This document shows positions 19,926 to 33,202 of a stretch of DNA of 64,000 nucleotides, piece after piece. The first letter of the stretch is position 1, and every line of letters begins with the position of its first letter. Under the pieces are notes generated by a model, which saw only the letters and a list, made by a program, of their open reading frames with translations, was not told the DNA's origin and made no database searches. The translations under genes were made by a program, and so were the position numbers. The stretch comes from Ahaetulla prasina (taxonomy: Eukaryota > Chordata > Lepidosauria > Squamata > Colubridae). Where the stretch lies: assembly GCF_028640845.1 (NCBI RefSeq), contig NC_080543.1, positions 91,997,825-92,061,824 of the forward strand. Reading direction: 5' to 3'.

Positions 19926-21836
19926 TGATACATAAACTCAGTGTATATATGTTTTTGATCCACCTTTTCTCATTTGATTTGATATTGTATAGAATTGGAT
20001 GAAAGCTAAAAAAGTCGTTTCAGGAAACTGATAATATTAAATTGTTATTTCTATATAAAGCCATAATAAAGAGCAGTATCAAACATTATGCTAACACTTC
20101 CAACGTTCACCACTGGGTGGCATAGGTACTCAGTCAATAGTGTTTCTCTTGTCTTTTTTCGTTTTCTCCTTTCCCCTTTCCGTCATTTCTGCTTTCGGTC
20201 ATTTGCTTTCTGCTGCAGCTGAAGAAGCAAAAAATGAAACCGTGGAAACAGAATAAAAGTGTCAGCCATCATTAACAGCTAGTAGGAGCATAAAAGGTCT
20301 GAAAACACGCTCCAATTTTAACTAGTTTAAAATATGTATCTAATTCCTATTCTGCCATCTGCTGGGAAACATTATAGTTAATATTTCACTATAATACCTT
20401 CATTATAAGAAGTTAAAGTTTAATATTAACAGATTTAATTTTGGGGACTGATCGTGCTAAATGTTGCTATTATACATGTTTGAAGTATACTTTGGGTATA
20501 CCAAAACAAGGGTTAACTGAATCGGAGAGAATTCTTGTTTAAGGAGAATTTGCTTGCTGGCCCAGCAAATCACCTCTTTTAATGATCAGGTTGGATAATG
20601 AGCTTAATGAACTATGTGGTATGTATTCAGCCTAAAGGAGAACATAACTGAATGCATAATGTAAATAAGAATACCATGTTAGGCTAGGCTAAAATTTGGG
20701 AGAAGATCAAAATATGATTAATGTACATGTAAGTATAAAAATGTAAGACACAAACTTCCAAAAACAAGAATAGCCAGGGCCCTCCCCAAACTACCTTTTA
20801 AAAAGTTTCATGAAAACCAGGTGGTCAAAATCCAACACGTTATAAAATAGGAAACAAATATGAGTTTGGTATGAGCTGTATAATGTGTGTGTGTGCACTT
20901 AATATGAATTTTTCACAATTAATTTTTCTATTTTTTTTGCTCTTCTTATTACCTTTTCCAAATAGGAAAACTTTTTTGGAGTAAAGGAACTACAACTTTT
21001 GTTGGCAATCTGATTAGTGTTTGGATACTGCTCTACCTACTTCAATTGGGAAATCTTGCTGATCAGTGTTGATACTCTGCCCTCTGTATTATTTTTACAA
21101 ATTATGCAAGGTGGCAAACATATTCAATGCATTTTCCTCCTATTTCTCCCACAATACCACCCTGTGAGATAGGTTGGATTGGTGACCCAAAGTCATCCAG
21201 TGGTCTTTCGTGGCTAAGTTAGTTGTACTAGAACTGAGAAATGTATTAAAGGGACAATTACGTCCAAGCTTTAATTCAATAAAGTTGCATCTTTAGTGTA
21301 CTGTGCTGCATTGTATTGCCTTCTGTAATGATTATGATCATGGGCAAAGATCATAAAGTAGAGGAAGTAAGATCTTTGAGTTTTCCTTCTCCCAAAAGTG
21401 GTAGAGAGTAGAGGAAGTCACCAGCAGGAAACACAGTGGACAGGCGAACATTGCATAAACTGAGTTTAACTTATTTATTTATACTTATACTAATATAAAT
21501 GTTTCAAGAATGTTCCAGCACCCTAGATAGGATGGTATATCGGTGGATCCAGAGAAGTTGCTTCCTTTGATTCCATCTTAAACACACTCCTAACCCTTAT
21601 TATATCTCATCTGCAAAACTGTGGACCCCAGTTCTTTGCCTGATGAAATAAATTTCAGCTAACTCCTAAAGCACACTATGAAAAAAGTTATTATGAAGTC
21701 ATTTTTATGGTGTGATGATTATAACATACTCAATTGAATTAGCTGCATGAACAGAGACCAGTTTAATGACTTGTACTCAACATTTTGTTGGACTTTTTCC
21801 TACTTATTTTTAAATATCAGGTTTTAGTGGTGTGAT
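19926..21836. other. Intergenic DNA without recognised features
   Basis: No exon found on either strand. A short GTGTGTGTG run is at 20885. Confidence 0.4.
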
Positions 21837-21844
21837 TGTTCATC

Positions 21845-22712
21845 CAGGGGTGAAATGCTCCCGGTTCGGACTGGATCGGGCAATCTGGTAGTGATGGAGG
21901 CTGGTAGTTCGGCGAACCAGTAGCAAAAATCCCTGGGCCCCCGCCCATGCCTACCGAATCGCCCGGTCCCCACTTGCCTACTTGGCAGCTTACTGCTTCT
22001 TTCAGGATCGCTTCCTGCCTTTCTTTGCTTTGGCTGCTGCAATCAATTGCATCAGCTAGCAACTCAATCTGCCTGCCTGCAATCCATCTCATCGGTGAGC
22101 AACTCAATCTGCCTGCCTTGTCCCTTAAACTGGGTAAGTAACTGGGCGGCGGGGGGGCTTTAAAAAAATAGTTAAATTTTTTTTATGAGTTTTATTTTTT
22201 TTAAGACATACCAATTTAAAGTTAAGGAAGTTTAAAATTTAACTGCTTTTATCTAAAAATATAAATAAAATAAAAAAAATAAAATATTTGTGCAGCTTTC
22301 TGAGATTTGATGTGTTTCTCTAGTGTTTCACTCTAACTACACAAACACAAAATCTCACAAAGCTGTATGTGGCATTTTGTGTGTGTGTGTGTGTGTGTGT
22401 GAGTCAGTTGTGTTATGTTGTGTGTGTGAAAGTTGGTTTTTGAGCTTTTTGTGGCTGTGTGAGGTTCCTGCTTGTTGCAGGGTCCATTTTGGGTGAGGTG
22501 CAGCTGCTTTTATATTGTGTGTGAATCAGCTGTGTTGTGTTGTGAAGTGTGAAAGTTGGTTTTTGGTACCTTTTATTGTTTTGTGTACTTTATTATTTTT
22601 ATTATTTATTGTTATTGGCCACACCCACCCCATCAGCTGACTACCAAGCTACGGCCACCAATTAAGCCACGCCCACAGAACCGGTAGGGAAAATTTTTAG
22701 ATTTCACCCCTG
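21845..22712. mobile_element. Non-autonomous hAT, CAGGGGTGAAAT / ACCGGT family
   Basis: 868 bp from CAGGGGTGAAATGCTCCC to TAGATTTCACCCCTG, with ACCGGTAGGG just inside the right end. The flanks TGTTCATC and ATTTCATC are 6/8 alike, consistent with an aged 8-bp duplication. The interior has a (TG)n tract at 22380-22401 and GTTGTGTTGTG runs, and no transposase frame. Relatives are at 2308 and 50636. Confidence 0.7.
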
Positions 22713-25700
22713 ATTTCATCCATAACTTCCTATTATGTTTGCTTTTCTGGAAGCCAGCTCCTTAAATTGTACAAAACAATGAAGAGACAATATTTCAGAT
22801 TTTTAAAGATAGATTTTAATATATTCAGAATATAATTGCTAAAATCATTTTGTTTTGTAAAAAGATATTTTTATTTTGTATTTCAGAACAATGAAATTGG
22901 GCAGAGCAAATTATAAAACAATACAAAAGTTATGACAGTAGTGTTTATATCATAAAGTTCAATTCTTCAAGGTATCCCTATCTCCTATATAGAATTAAGA
23001 CTTGGGCTCAGAACAGTAACTGTTTTAATGATTTGCCATGTAGTGTCTCAACTACATACCTCCACATATTACCCCTTAAGTTACAGAAAACCCCAGATGC
23101 AGAGACTAGCACCATTACTGTAGGAAAACTTCCAAGAAGTTTGACAAGCTATTTAATTTGAGGTGTGTTTCTACCATTAACAGATTACAGAATTCAGTTT
23201 CAGGAAGTGTTGAATTGGTTAGTAATATACAGGTGCTGTTGAGTAATAAACCAATGTGGTCTGTGGTTGCTTTTTGCCCTCTTGTGGATCCTGCTGGAGA
23301 AAACACATTTGCTTTCTGTTCCCTTTTCTTCTACCTTATTCAGAAGCAGCTCCCTAATTTGGGGGACATCAAAGGAAAAACAAGAACAATGAGCAGAATA
23401 ATTTTCTTGTTTGCATCTATTATTAGAGACATATAGTTTGTCAGTTTTGATTTCTCCTATGTTTGGTTTCTTTTTTGGGGAAAAAAATCCACCCTATTTA
23501 CAAAACAGATACAATAAACTAGCCAAACAAAGTTCTTGTACATCAGCACCAGCAAAAATTAAAATTTTTGCCTATTTTCAACACGGAGATATTGTGGAAT
23601 ACATGTTTACTATGCAGCTGTGGAAAATGAGCTTTTCTGAGGAAAAGAACTAGTAACTATAAGTCACCATTACAAATATGGTTGAATGTATACGATTATC
23701 TCAATAGCCTCCTCAGTTGCTGGAGATATGCTTGGGGTGAGAGAGAAGAAGAGATAAGGAAGTTTGTGCACAGAATGAACACAGTGGCTGGAGTGAAAGG
23801 TTGGAGAGAGAAGTTAAGTGCATACAGAAGCTGATTCCTGTTTGGGAAGAAGTAGTGTCCAGGGTTGGTTTCCCTGAAAAATGGGTAGTGAAGACATTGT
23901 GGGATAAGAGTTCCACCCAAGAATGGGAAGAAGGGACTTGGCTGACTGCAGATAGCAGCTTTAACCAAGACCACAGAGGGAAGGAGGATATCAGCTTTTG
24001 GTAGAGAAGCTGTCGTTTCTGGGGATAGACTGGCCAGAACATCCTGAGGGACATTCTTCCATCAATGGTGAAACAGTAGATGTTTGATTCAGTGGTTCAA
24101 GGACGAACTAAAGTCATGCGGAGCACGTTATAGAAAATTCCAGCAGTAACACAGTAAATTCCTTTATTTTTACTCTCTCTCATGTCAAGCCCAGAAATTG
24201 GGAAGGAAGATGGAGAGAAAGGGCAAGGAAGCAGGAGAGCTAGAAGTGATCGTCTCTGGGAGGGGAGAAAGAGAGCAGAGAGAGTTAAAAGTAATAAAAG
24301 TCTAAAAATTAAATTTGCAAAGCAATCTGAATCAGGAAATAAAGATAATCAAGAAGTAAGAAGGGATGAAAAAAAGTCTTTAGATGAATAGATATGTTAA
24401 GAACAGAGAAGATTTCAGGATTACAAGCTGAAATCTCTCCATTTAAAATTATGTTCAAATATTACAGAAAAATAGTAGAGCCTTGGAAATATACAAGAAA
24501 TTTTAAAAGGAACATAAATAGGATACCACCATCTTTAGTGCATGAGCGTCCAGTATATTTTTTATATAGAACAGTACAATATTTAATAATTAAGTTTACA
24601 CGACTTCCCTAGTTGCCAGTAGCCCTTATAAACAAACATACAAGAACAGATGAATGCCTTTCTAGTTGATGTGATTTCTCATACAATTATGACCTCTCCA
24701 TAACAGATTTGGGTCAAATCTATAGTTAGGGCAGGAAGGATTTGTGTGTGTGTGTGTGTGTTTTGAAGGCCACTTTCTCTTATAATCATCTACTCAGAAG
24801 TGGCATCAACTTCCTACCATCTAAACTCCATCCTTGCTTTAACTATTGCTTTAATATTTAATTCTATGTGATTTGCAAATAAAAGTAAGAAATGGGAAGA
24901 ACGTACCTAATTTCTTCTTTATTCAATGATTACATAGTACAGCTTACCACTGTCTGCTGTATTTTCCTCGGTTCAAATTGTTCTTTTCAGTGGAAACATG
25001 AATTTTAATATCCCCATATGTACTTGGAGTACAGTTTTAAGTGGAAATTACTAGGCAGAGGAGGTGTCCTTCTGCTCTCGAACAAGTAAACATGAAGCAC
25101 AAATCATATGCTTGGTAAATATGAACCACGAAGGCTACACAGAAATAAACTACTTTTGATTTAGATGTCCCCATTTTTCAAACATCAGTTTAGAGTTTTG
25201 GTTATGAGAATATGTGAATTTCCATCTCTTTTTCCATTAATAATTCAGTGCACTTAGACAAAAGAATTGTCTGCCTTCACTAGCTACTCACACTCCACAA
25301 TTTTCTGAATTGTGAAGTATTAGTTTAATTTTTAAGGTATTTCTCCTGATGCACACATAGCTCAGAAATAGGTACTTGATCTTCAGAACAATCTGAAAAC
25401 AGGAAAGTACAGTATGTATCACTTCCTCATGTGTTATCCTTCCATGCTATCATTAAACCTAGATTATTCAAAAAATATTAATTGTTTTTTCAAAATGTGC
25501 ATAAATAATGTACTCTAAAATATCTGGAAACCCACTCCATTATTACCCTTTTTATATATTTAATATTTTAATATATTAGAAAGAACACAACGTTTCTTCA
25601 AAGTTTCTTCCTGAGTCTTCAAATTCAATGATTTGATTAACAGAGTTGATTATCTCAGTCAATAAAGTACATTTAATTATATGCATTATGGATGAGGTTA

Positions 25701-26296
25701 TATGGGCTATATTAATCTTTTCCCCTTTTGATTTAATTATAAGTTAGACACATGATTTTCTTTTTTCATCTTTAAAAAGCCATCAACATTTGAAAGACAG
25801 ACGTACAAACAGGTCCAGCTACATATTTTATTCAGTTTTTCTATTGAAGTGGAAACAGATTTTTCAGAATCTCCCAGTATCTTTTTATTGACCTTTTGCT
25901 ATTGTTTTAATTAAATGGAGAATAACTGAATAAGGTATTTTTGAAGGGATATAAGTTTAGTGCCAATTTTGTGTTTGACAGTTTGCTAGGAAGCATTTTA
26001 ATAAGTCATATTTGTAAGTTGTTCCATATGAAGTAGGACAGATATCTACCAAAATGTTTTCCCTATGCTCATAAAAATAGTAATAAAGCAAAAAAGCTAC
26101 ATACAGTCATTTTACAAGTTAAATGGTATTATTAAAATCTATATAAATCATACTGATCACTCATTTCAATTGGGCTTCCAGAAGATGTATCTGCAATAGT
26201 GGACACGGTCTTCAAAATTTCCCAGTTATCAGAAAAAAAATATGGAAGCAATTTTACTTCTACTTTAGATATACAGTATTTCTACTAAACCTGAAT
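22713..26296. other. Intergenic DNA without recognised genes
   Basis: Contains small open frames (for example 24182-24391, very rich in K, E, R and S) that look compositional: no splice context, no recognised domain. A (TG)n run is at 24744-24760. Confidence 0.35.
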
Positions 26297-26640
26297 AAAA
26301 AGGTAAAGGTTCCCCTCACACATATGTGCTAGCCATTCCCAACTCTAGGGGGCGGTGCTCATCTCCATTTCAAAGCCAAAGAGCCAATGCTATCCAAAGA
26401 CATCTCCGTGGTCATGGGGCCAGCATGACAAATGCCAAAGGCACATGGAATGCTGTTACCTTCCCACCAAAGGTGGTTCCTATTTTTCTACTTGCATTTT
26501 TATGTGCTTTCAAGCTGCTAGGTTGGCAGAAGCTGGGACAAGTAATGGGAGCTCACCCTGTTATGCGGCACTAGGGATTCAAACTGTTGACCTTTCGATC
26601 AACAAGCTCAGTGTCTTAGCCACTGAGCCACCACATCCCT
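26297..26640 (-). mobile_element. Sauria-type tRNA-derived SINE, full length
   Basis: On the minus strand it starts with a tRNA-like head: GTGGCTCAGTGGCTAAG (A-box region) and AGTTTGAATCCC (B-box). The body contains CCACCTTTGGTGGGAAGGT and the end AACCTTTACCTTTTT, the Bov-B-like tail of this SINE family. The two open frames on the plus strand here are shadows. A Bov-B fragment, the presumed mobilising LINE, lies at 34403-34870. Confidence 0.8.
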
Positions 26641-28513
26641 AGAAAAATGGAATTATTTTAATTCCACTCTGAAGTATCTGAGATAATATCATGGTTTAAT
26701 TCCAATACAGACTTCATTGATAAATAATCATAAGCAATTGTAATAATACTGATTTTGAGAACTGTTCAGATAGGATTTTTGAGAGGTGTCTTGGTATGGG
26801 AATGTATAGATTTCAACTCTGATAATTTTCAACAGTAGGCATGATGGCTGGAGAATATTGAGGGCAGAAATCCATATATCATGAAACTGCTTCGTGGAGC
26901 ACTATTGAGATCAATAGTCTATGGAATGCATTTTCCATTCATTATTAAAAAAAACTCTTCAGTTAAACTATATTGTTCTATGGCTTTTACTATAGGTCAG
27001 CTAAGTATACAGTATAAGTAATGAATTTTTTAACAATTTGAAAGACTTGCAAACTATATTGTAACCCTTTGGTTTCAATTTATTCCTTTATTCAACAGAG
27101 TTCCACAATTGGTGGCACCACAAACATAACTTCATATGAATCTGATATTTGAATATACATATAATGTCAAAAGAAAAGTGTGAAAAATAAATCCTGAATG
27201 TAAATTAAATGAGAGATCCATATTTTTAAAAATAGTGTTGTGTTCAAGTCCTTTAGCAGGTGAGCCTTAGTGCTTAAAAATAAAAATGAGTACAGTAAAT
27301 ATTCATTGTATGACTGAAAAAATATGCATACATTCAATAAAGTTAATAGCATGTATTCTCAACATTTTATTATATTATGATGATAATAAAGATAATAATT
27401 ACGATAAAAATGGAAGAGAAAAACCATCTGAAAAATTCTATTATATCTAGAAAAACTCAAGATAATATTATTTACAAATTTTGCTTTCTTTCCTTTCTTT
27501 AAACAATTCAGAGATTAATCACCATCATATATCAAGAATCCACTGTTGCAAATCAGGTGTAGATTTTATTTGTTCGTGCCATATACATTTTTATAGCCAT
27601 TTCCCATGTAGCAAAAATCAAAAATTCTTGAGGTTGATAGCTTTCAAATACTAGGGATGTAGAAAAGAACTACATACGTACATATGACTTCAGTCCAAAA
27701 TATAGGCAATAAGTCCATGCAGTTATGTGTTATTATTCCAACACCTGAACTAAATGTCCAATAAAAGAGAATTGGAATTAAAGCTTATTATTCATGTTTT
27801 GAAATATCTATTCTCTAACCTATTTGCTATGCTCTGATCATATGCTCTAGGAGACTCCTGCAAAATTAGAGAGAAGGAATTTAGGCATTATTTTTTTGTT
27901 ACTATACCTATATTCTAAAATTAGTGTCAAATTCTCAGAAATTTGATCTGCATCTCTGTTGTTGACATTTTGCAAACTACTAAAATAATATATTTTTGGG
28001 AAAGCATTTTAAGCATAAAGTATCACTGCTAATTTTATTGGTTTTGCAACTGGATTGCTGACCTGTTTATTTCTTTGTTTGATTTATTGTTTGGCATTAT
28101 AAGATTTTCTTTCCCACATTTTGTTTTATTTATTGCACCATTAGCATTTTATTGTAGTATTATCACAAACAGCCAAGCATCTTTGTGATTACAGAGAATA
28201 AATATTCACAAATCATTTTTGTTATATTAACCTGTTTTAAGATCATAGGAAAATTATTTCATGCTATTTAAAGCAACTCTCCATAGGGTATGAAAGCTCA
28301 TTATTCCAGAGGCCTTGCAAATAATTAATATAAAATTCATTCTTCAATATCCCATAAAAAGGGGTCACTGGATTACTGAAAGAACAGTTAATTTTTCCCC
28401 AGTCTTCAACCACTGTTGAAGGACTCTCTAAATATAAATCAGCCTTTGAGTTAACTTTATCTTCATCACATTGAACCAATTCTGGACCAACTGATTAGAT
28501 TTCCTCTCATTTA
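26641..28513. other. Intergenic DNA; possible LINE scrap at 28264-28479 (minus)
   Basis: Mostly unrecognised. At 28264-28479 a minus-strand frame beginning at a TTG rather than an ATG reads NPVTPFYGILKNEFY and NYLQGLWNNE, vaguely like an L1 ORF2 C-terminal block. No other support. Confidence 0.3.
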
Positions 28514-28548
28514 TCTATCGATATATATAAAAGGCTATATGTATGTAT

Positions 28549-28740
28549 CAGTAGTGGTTTTCACTTACCTTCACTACCGGTTTGGAACTGAGAGCATGTC
28601 CACGCTTTGCTCTCACATGGCACTTCTGCACTTGGGCAGAACCTTCAGTGCATGTGTAGAGTGTCCGTGATGACATCTAGCTGGCTGGGCGGAGCCTCCC
28701 GCCACTACTACTAGGGTGAACTGCTGAAAACCCACCACTG
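28549..28740. mobile_element. hAT MITE, CAGTGGTGGGTT family, nested in the Helitron-like element
   Basis: 192 bp from CAGTAGTGGTTTTCAC to GAAAACCCACCACTG, with CTACCGG inside. The flanks GTATGTAT / GTATGTAT are a perfect 8-mer, but they lie in a TATG repeat, so the duplication is weak evidence by itself. Confidence 0.7.
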
Positions 28741-28797
28741 GTATGTATGTATGTATGTATGTATGTATGTATGTATGTATGTATGTATGTATGTATG
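28741..28797. repeat. (GTAT)n microsatellite
   Basis: About 14 tetramers. Confidence 0.97.
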
Positions 28798-29223
28798 TTC
28801 CAGCATAACTCTGGAATGCCTCGAGCAATTTCAACCAAACTTGGTATACAGATGACTTACCCTCTGGAAACAAATACTTGGGGGGGGGGGGAGGTAAGAC
28901 ACCCCTTGGGTGTGGGTGTGTGTTCCAGCATCACTCTAAAAAGGAGTGTGAGTGTGGCGTCCTAGAGCGACAATTGTTTGTGATGTTAGTTCCTTCGCAG
29001 CTTCCTCTTGAAAAGGAGAGCCATGATGTATGCCCAGGGAAGGGCTTGATGTTCCCTTCTCCTGGCAGAAGGCACTGGTAGATTTGGGGCAAAGTGCCAA
29101 GATCGTACACAGTGCGGGAAAGAGGAGTGCATGGAAGGGGGAAGTGAGAGGGTAGGGATGATGGGCAAGGGTGTAGGGGAAAGAAAGGCCCCTCGCAATG
29201 GCTCCCTGGTGTGTATGTATGTG

Positions 29224-29226
<3 letters not shown>

Positions 29227-29262
<36 letters not shown>
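29227..29262. repeat. (TG)n microsatellite
   Basis: About 18 dinucleotides in the Helitron-like element. Confidence 0.95.
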
Positions 29263-29263
<1 letters not shown>

Positions 29264-29341
29264 CCAGCAACTCTGGAACGCCTCGAGCAATTTCAGGATT
29301 GGGATAAAGAAACACCCAGGCAACACTGGGTTATCAGCTAG

Positions 29342-32300
29342 TATTAAATACAGACAATGGTTTCACATTTACCAACAGAAACCTTCGTAGGGATTTTTCT
29401 ACAAATATATACAAAGGAGTCAGAACATAACCTCAAACCCCAATCCTTACACTTGTCAAAATTATTGCTATGAACGGGAGGTTATGTATTCTACTTTATA
29501 AAGTAACCAGATAGAATAATAAAATGAGATTGATATCAAAAAAATAGTGTTTGTTTATAAAATGTAACATATCTGTTCCCCTTATTGCAATTCCATTAAA
29601 GTTTTCAGAGTTTTTAATTCTACAGACAAACCTTTAAAAAAGGGAGAAAAAAGAATGCCAGATTCCATGGTGTTTACTTTGACATAAATTTTATCAAGCA
29701 GACTGTTAGTAAGAGTTAAATTTGTAGTACAATATTTGTTCTCCAGAATCAGCACTGTTTTGCCTTACCTCCAACTGTTCAAAATGTGAAAGATTTTATC
29801 TAAGTACTCAGTCTCCAAGATAGGGGTGGATATTGTCACCACAAATGATAAATCTTTGAATTCAATAGTGAGTGGGAACTTATTTTTCTCTGATAATTCC
29901 TTATGGGGATTTCTTCCTTAGAACTTTTTCTTAACTCACATGCCAGCTTCAGAGATGGTGTAAAGTAGCCCTCTATGTCCTTATATTTTGGCAATTGTTT
30001 AAGATGCCTCATCTTGGCTTCAATCCCCATTTTCATAGTGGCCTAGTTATAGGTCCCTGAGAGATGATATTGTTTCTCCTAAACTCCAAAAATTGCCAAG
30101 TAACCTTTTTTGCCATTTCCTTCTCAGCTTTTCCTCCTGTTTCTTTTTTTCCTCATTTTCATTTCTGCTGTTCCTCCTTTGTTTCTTGTCACTTTGGGAC
30201 ATTTATATGGTGGTAAAAATCTTCTTACTCATATCATGACCAGCAACATTAGTCGGCTGTCAAGTTGTCCAATTGGGTCTGCCATATCATCATTTATTGG
30301 AGTTTGTGCCTATTCTAATCTGTAATTTGAATCTGAAAGCTACTGTCAAGACTGATTTGCACTTTCACCTACATTTCTTCTTTGCTCTCAGCTTGACAAT
30401 AACAGGGAGGGAGGGTGGTTGGAATGCGGGAGAAAGAGAATGGTATTCAAGCATCTGTTGGCACCATGGAAAATTGCTGGCATCCCAGAGATTACCAACC
30501 AGATGCCCTGACATTGCAGATAAAAAAAGTGAACATGTGTGATTGGTGGATGTTTTGGAATGTGGGTGGTCCATAGGAAAAAGGAGGAATTAACTACACT
30601 TGCTTTTGTGTAGGGAAACCCCAGAGATGGTTTTGCTTCTTCTGTGCCAATGTGGTTTATTCAGTAAAATTAATGCTCTTGGTAAAAATAATGTCACAGG
30701 AGTTTCTTTTTCTGGATTTGCCAGCTGGAAAATTAACAGCTATATTTACAGAGACTCATCCATTTCAACATACCAACCTTACTCAGAGTATCCATATCTT
30801 TTTGAGCTTCTATCTCAAGGATTCTTATGCAATAATTTTCTTAACTTGTTGTTCAGACCCTGCTTAACGAAGAGGAAGCTCACAACTCCTAATGTAGTTT
30901 GCATGTTATATTATTTGGAAAAAGTATGACTGAAGCTTAGACTGTTGTAGCTAACAAAAAAATTGGAGTTTTCATAGAAAAAATCTACATAGCTAAGGAT
31001 TGAACTGTAGAGCTTGGTTATTTGCTTGCAAATAACATCATCACTGCCATACAAGTAACTCCTCACCAATAATTATATACTCCAGACTCTGACTGCATAC
31101 ATAGTGTTTATATTCTCAATTCATTTCAGATTTTGGCAGCTGGAGTTCTTTCATCCACAGCCAATGTATTCCTCCTTGAATAATATGATTATGTTTTAGG
31201 AATAATGCATTTAGATCTCAGACTTCAGTCACATATATACATATAGGAGCATGAGTATAACTCATGCTCCTATATAATCTGTTTTAATAACAGATACTTT
31301 GTTATGCTGTTTTCCATAATTAACAGGTATCTTCTGTATGGTCAATATTATATGATTTACTTCAAAATTCTATTTTTTAAAAAAGTCTACAGCATTTTCT
31401 TAATTTACATGGTTTTTGTACGTTTGCATTTCTCTTCCTTATCCTTTTTTTAAAAATGCTATCCAGAAATACAATTAAGATTCTCTTGGTTGAAAAGAAG
31501 CATTCTCTGAAAGTCTCTTAATTGACCTTTTTGTCACTTCTTCACTGGAAAGTAGTCACACATGATGAAAACAGACTTGCAGGGACTGAGAGACTTGATA
31601 GCATCACAGGAATGGTGCAGAGATGAAGACAAATGAATGCAGAGTGCCTGTGGAAAAGATGAAAAGAATGTGGAGTTCAGCAAAACAGTACTTTTCTGTG
31701 TTGGTTTTTCTCTTGAAGTACGGAAAAAGTGGCAAGCAATTTCTCATCTCTGGGGATTTCAGGGAGAGAATAATTATTGCTTACAGTCACTTTGTTTGCT
31801 CTTGTTCATAGCTTTTGAGTGACCCAGTAGAAATCACAAAACCCAAAAATTGTACAAAGAGTTAATCTATAATGTGGTTGCCATATTCATTTTAGAAATA
31901 ACATTGCTAAACTAATATAAGAAACCTTATTTCTAATATATATTGAGGAGGGAGTAGTAATACCTTTTTCTCATTTTTATAGATGTGAGACTATGGTGTT
32001 TTAACAAATTTGACTAATGGGCAAATAACCATATATTGTTAAAGTTATCTGATGAATGATAAGCATAGAAACTTTGAGATAAATTTGCATGAGAAAGATT
32101 TTTCATCCAGAGCAATACCTACCTATACTTATAATTACACATTGCAAAAGGTTTCTTTTCAATTTGCTGCATATAAATAGCCTGTTTTGCATTGATTTCT
32201 GGGGAAGATACTGTATGGTAAGATCCAAGAAACAGAAGTGCTTGCTGGTGTTTTTTAAGTTGAACCACAAAAACAGATTAGTTTATTATAGGGTTTTTTT

Positions 32301-32542
32301 GCTTATGCAATAAAAGTGATATCGACTTAGCTATTAGGCATCTGAAACTTGCATCTATAATCTAACTGATGAAATCTATGATTATGTTAAATCTAATAAC
32401 AGCTTGATAAAAATGGCCAACAAGTTTAAAAGTTCAAAAAGCATCTCAGAATAAGCACAAGGCAATGTTTATCATTAACTAAAGCAGATGTTCTGCAAGG
32501 ATGATTTAAGTTTAGTGTAAACTCCATTACAGACCTCCATTT
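29342..32542. other. Intergenic DNA without recognised genes
   Basis: Several small frames (29836, 30110, 30600) have no recognised domain and no consistent splice context. A short perfect inverted repeat is at 31241-31275. The promoter and any non-coding first exon of CRLF2 should be near its right end. Confidence 0.35.
31241..31275. repeat. Perfect 16-bp inverted repeat with 3-nt loop
   Basis: ATATAGGAGCATGAGT, loop ATA, then ACTCATGCTCCTATAT. No flanking transposon ends were recognised. Confidence 0.9.
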
Positions 32543-32698
32543 CAGTGGTGGGTTATTACTGGTTCATCCCGGATCAGGCGAACCGGTAGTGGCGGTGGCA
32601 GGAGGCTCTGCCCACCTGGCTGGATGCTTCTGCACATGTGCAAGTGTGCATACATTCATGAGTGAACTGGTAGTGATGGGATTTGAAACCCACTACTG
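32543..32698. mobile_element. hAT MITE, CAGTGGTGGGTT family
   Basis: 156 bp, CAGTGGTGGGTTATTAC to TTGAAACCCACTACTG. The flanks CTCCATTT and CTCTGTTT are 6/8 alike. Opposite orientation to 17771-17930. It lies about 430 bp upstream of the CRLF2 start codon. Confidence 0.75.
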
Positions 32699-33126
32699 CT
32701 CTGTTTCCATAATATTTAAAATGTAATAGAACTCTTAAACTTGTACAATCTCAGGCTTAGATGCAAAATGCTGCCAAAGAATAGCAAAAGTGAGGCAAGA
32801 AATTATGAGTTGTCCAACAACAGTAGCTCAACAAAGCCTTTTAGACGTCAGTTCAGATAGACATCTTAGTGCCAACCAACTCTAAGTTGATAAAGTTTGG
32901 GATTCTGGTTCTGAAAAATGATGTTTGAAGCCCTTTGTCACACTGTATAACAGAAGGTGAAGTGCACAATTCTTTTCAGAACTTCACACCACAACTATTA
33001 TAATGATTTCCTATAGTCATTTCCTCCAGTTTGATTGATATAAAGATATCTAGCAAAAAAATAGTTGTAGAGAAGCATTGCTGCAATTTACACTGATGAA
33101 ATTTGATTATAGATTCAATTAACATT

Positions 33127-33202
33127 ATGGGATGGGCTATTCAAAATTATGTTGCTGTGCTACTTTGGATCTACTTGCTAATTTCCAAGTTATGGGCACA
33201 AA
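33127..33202 (+). CDS. CRLF2: CRLF2 exon: start codon and signal peptide
   Basis: ATG at 33127 with G at +4. It encodes MGWAIQNYVAVLLWIYLLIS then KLWAQ, a classical leader, with donor AGTAAG (GTAAGT) after one base of the next codon (phase 1). Human CRLF2 begins MGRLVLLWGAAVF with the same exon role. An upstream TTATAG at about 33110 could be the acceptor of this exon. Confidence 0.8.

Larger units (their letters stand above)
28514..29341 (+). mobile_element. Helitron-like non-autonomous element
   Basis: It begins TCTATCGATATATATAAAAG after an A. It ends with a short hairpin (CCCAGG-CAACA-CTGGG, 29315-29330) followed by TTATCAGCTAG and a host T. TC start, CTAG end, subterminal hairpin and A/T insertion context are Helitron hallmarks, and no target duplication is seen. 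The phrases GTTCCAGCATAACTCTGGAA and GCCTCGAGCAATTTCA occur near both 28798 and 29262, so the interior is internally duplicated. Confidence 0.5.

Noticed and set aside
23713..24054. Minus-strand 113-codon frame and its plus-strand shadow
   Set aside because: No recognisable domain, exon borders or neighbouring exon support.
24182..24391. 69-codon K/E/R/S-rich frame
   Set aside because: Purine-rich DNA gives such frames by chance; no supporting evidence.
28613..29326. Several frames rich in TYIH, MYVC or TH repeats and proline
   Set aside because: Arise from TATG and TG microsatellites within the Helitron-like element; no domain.
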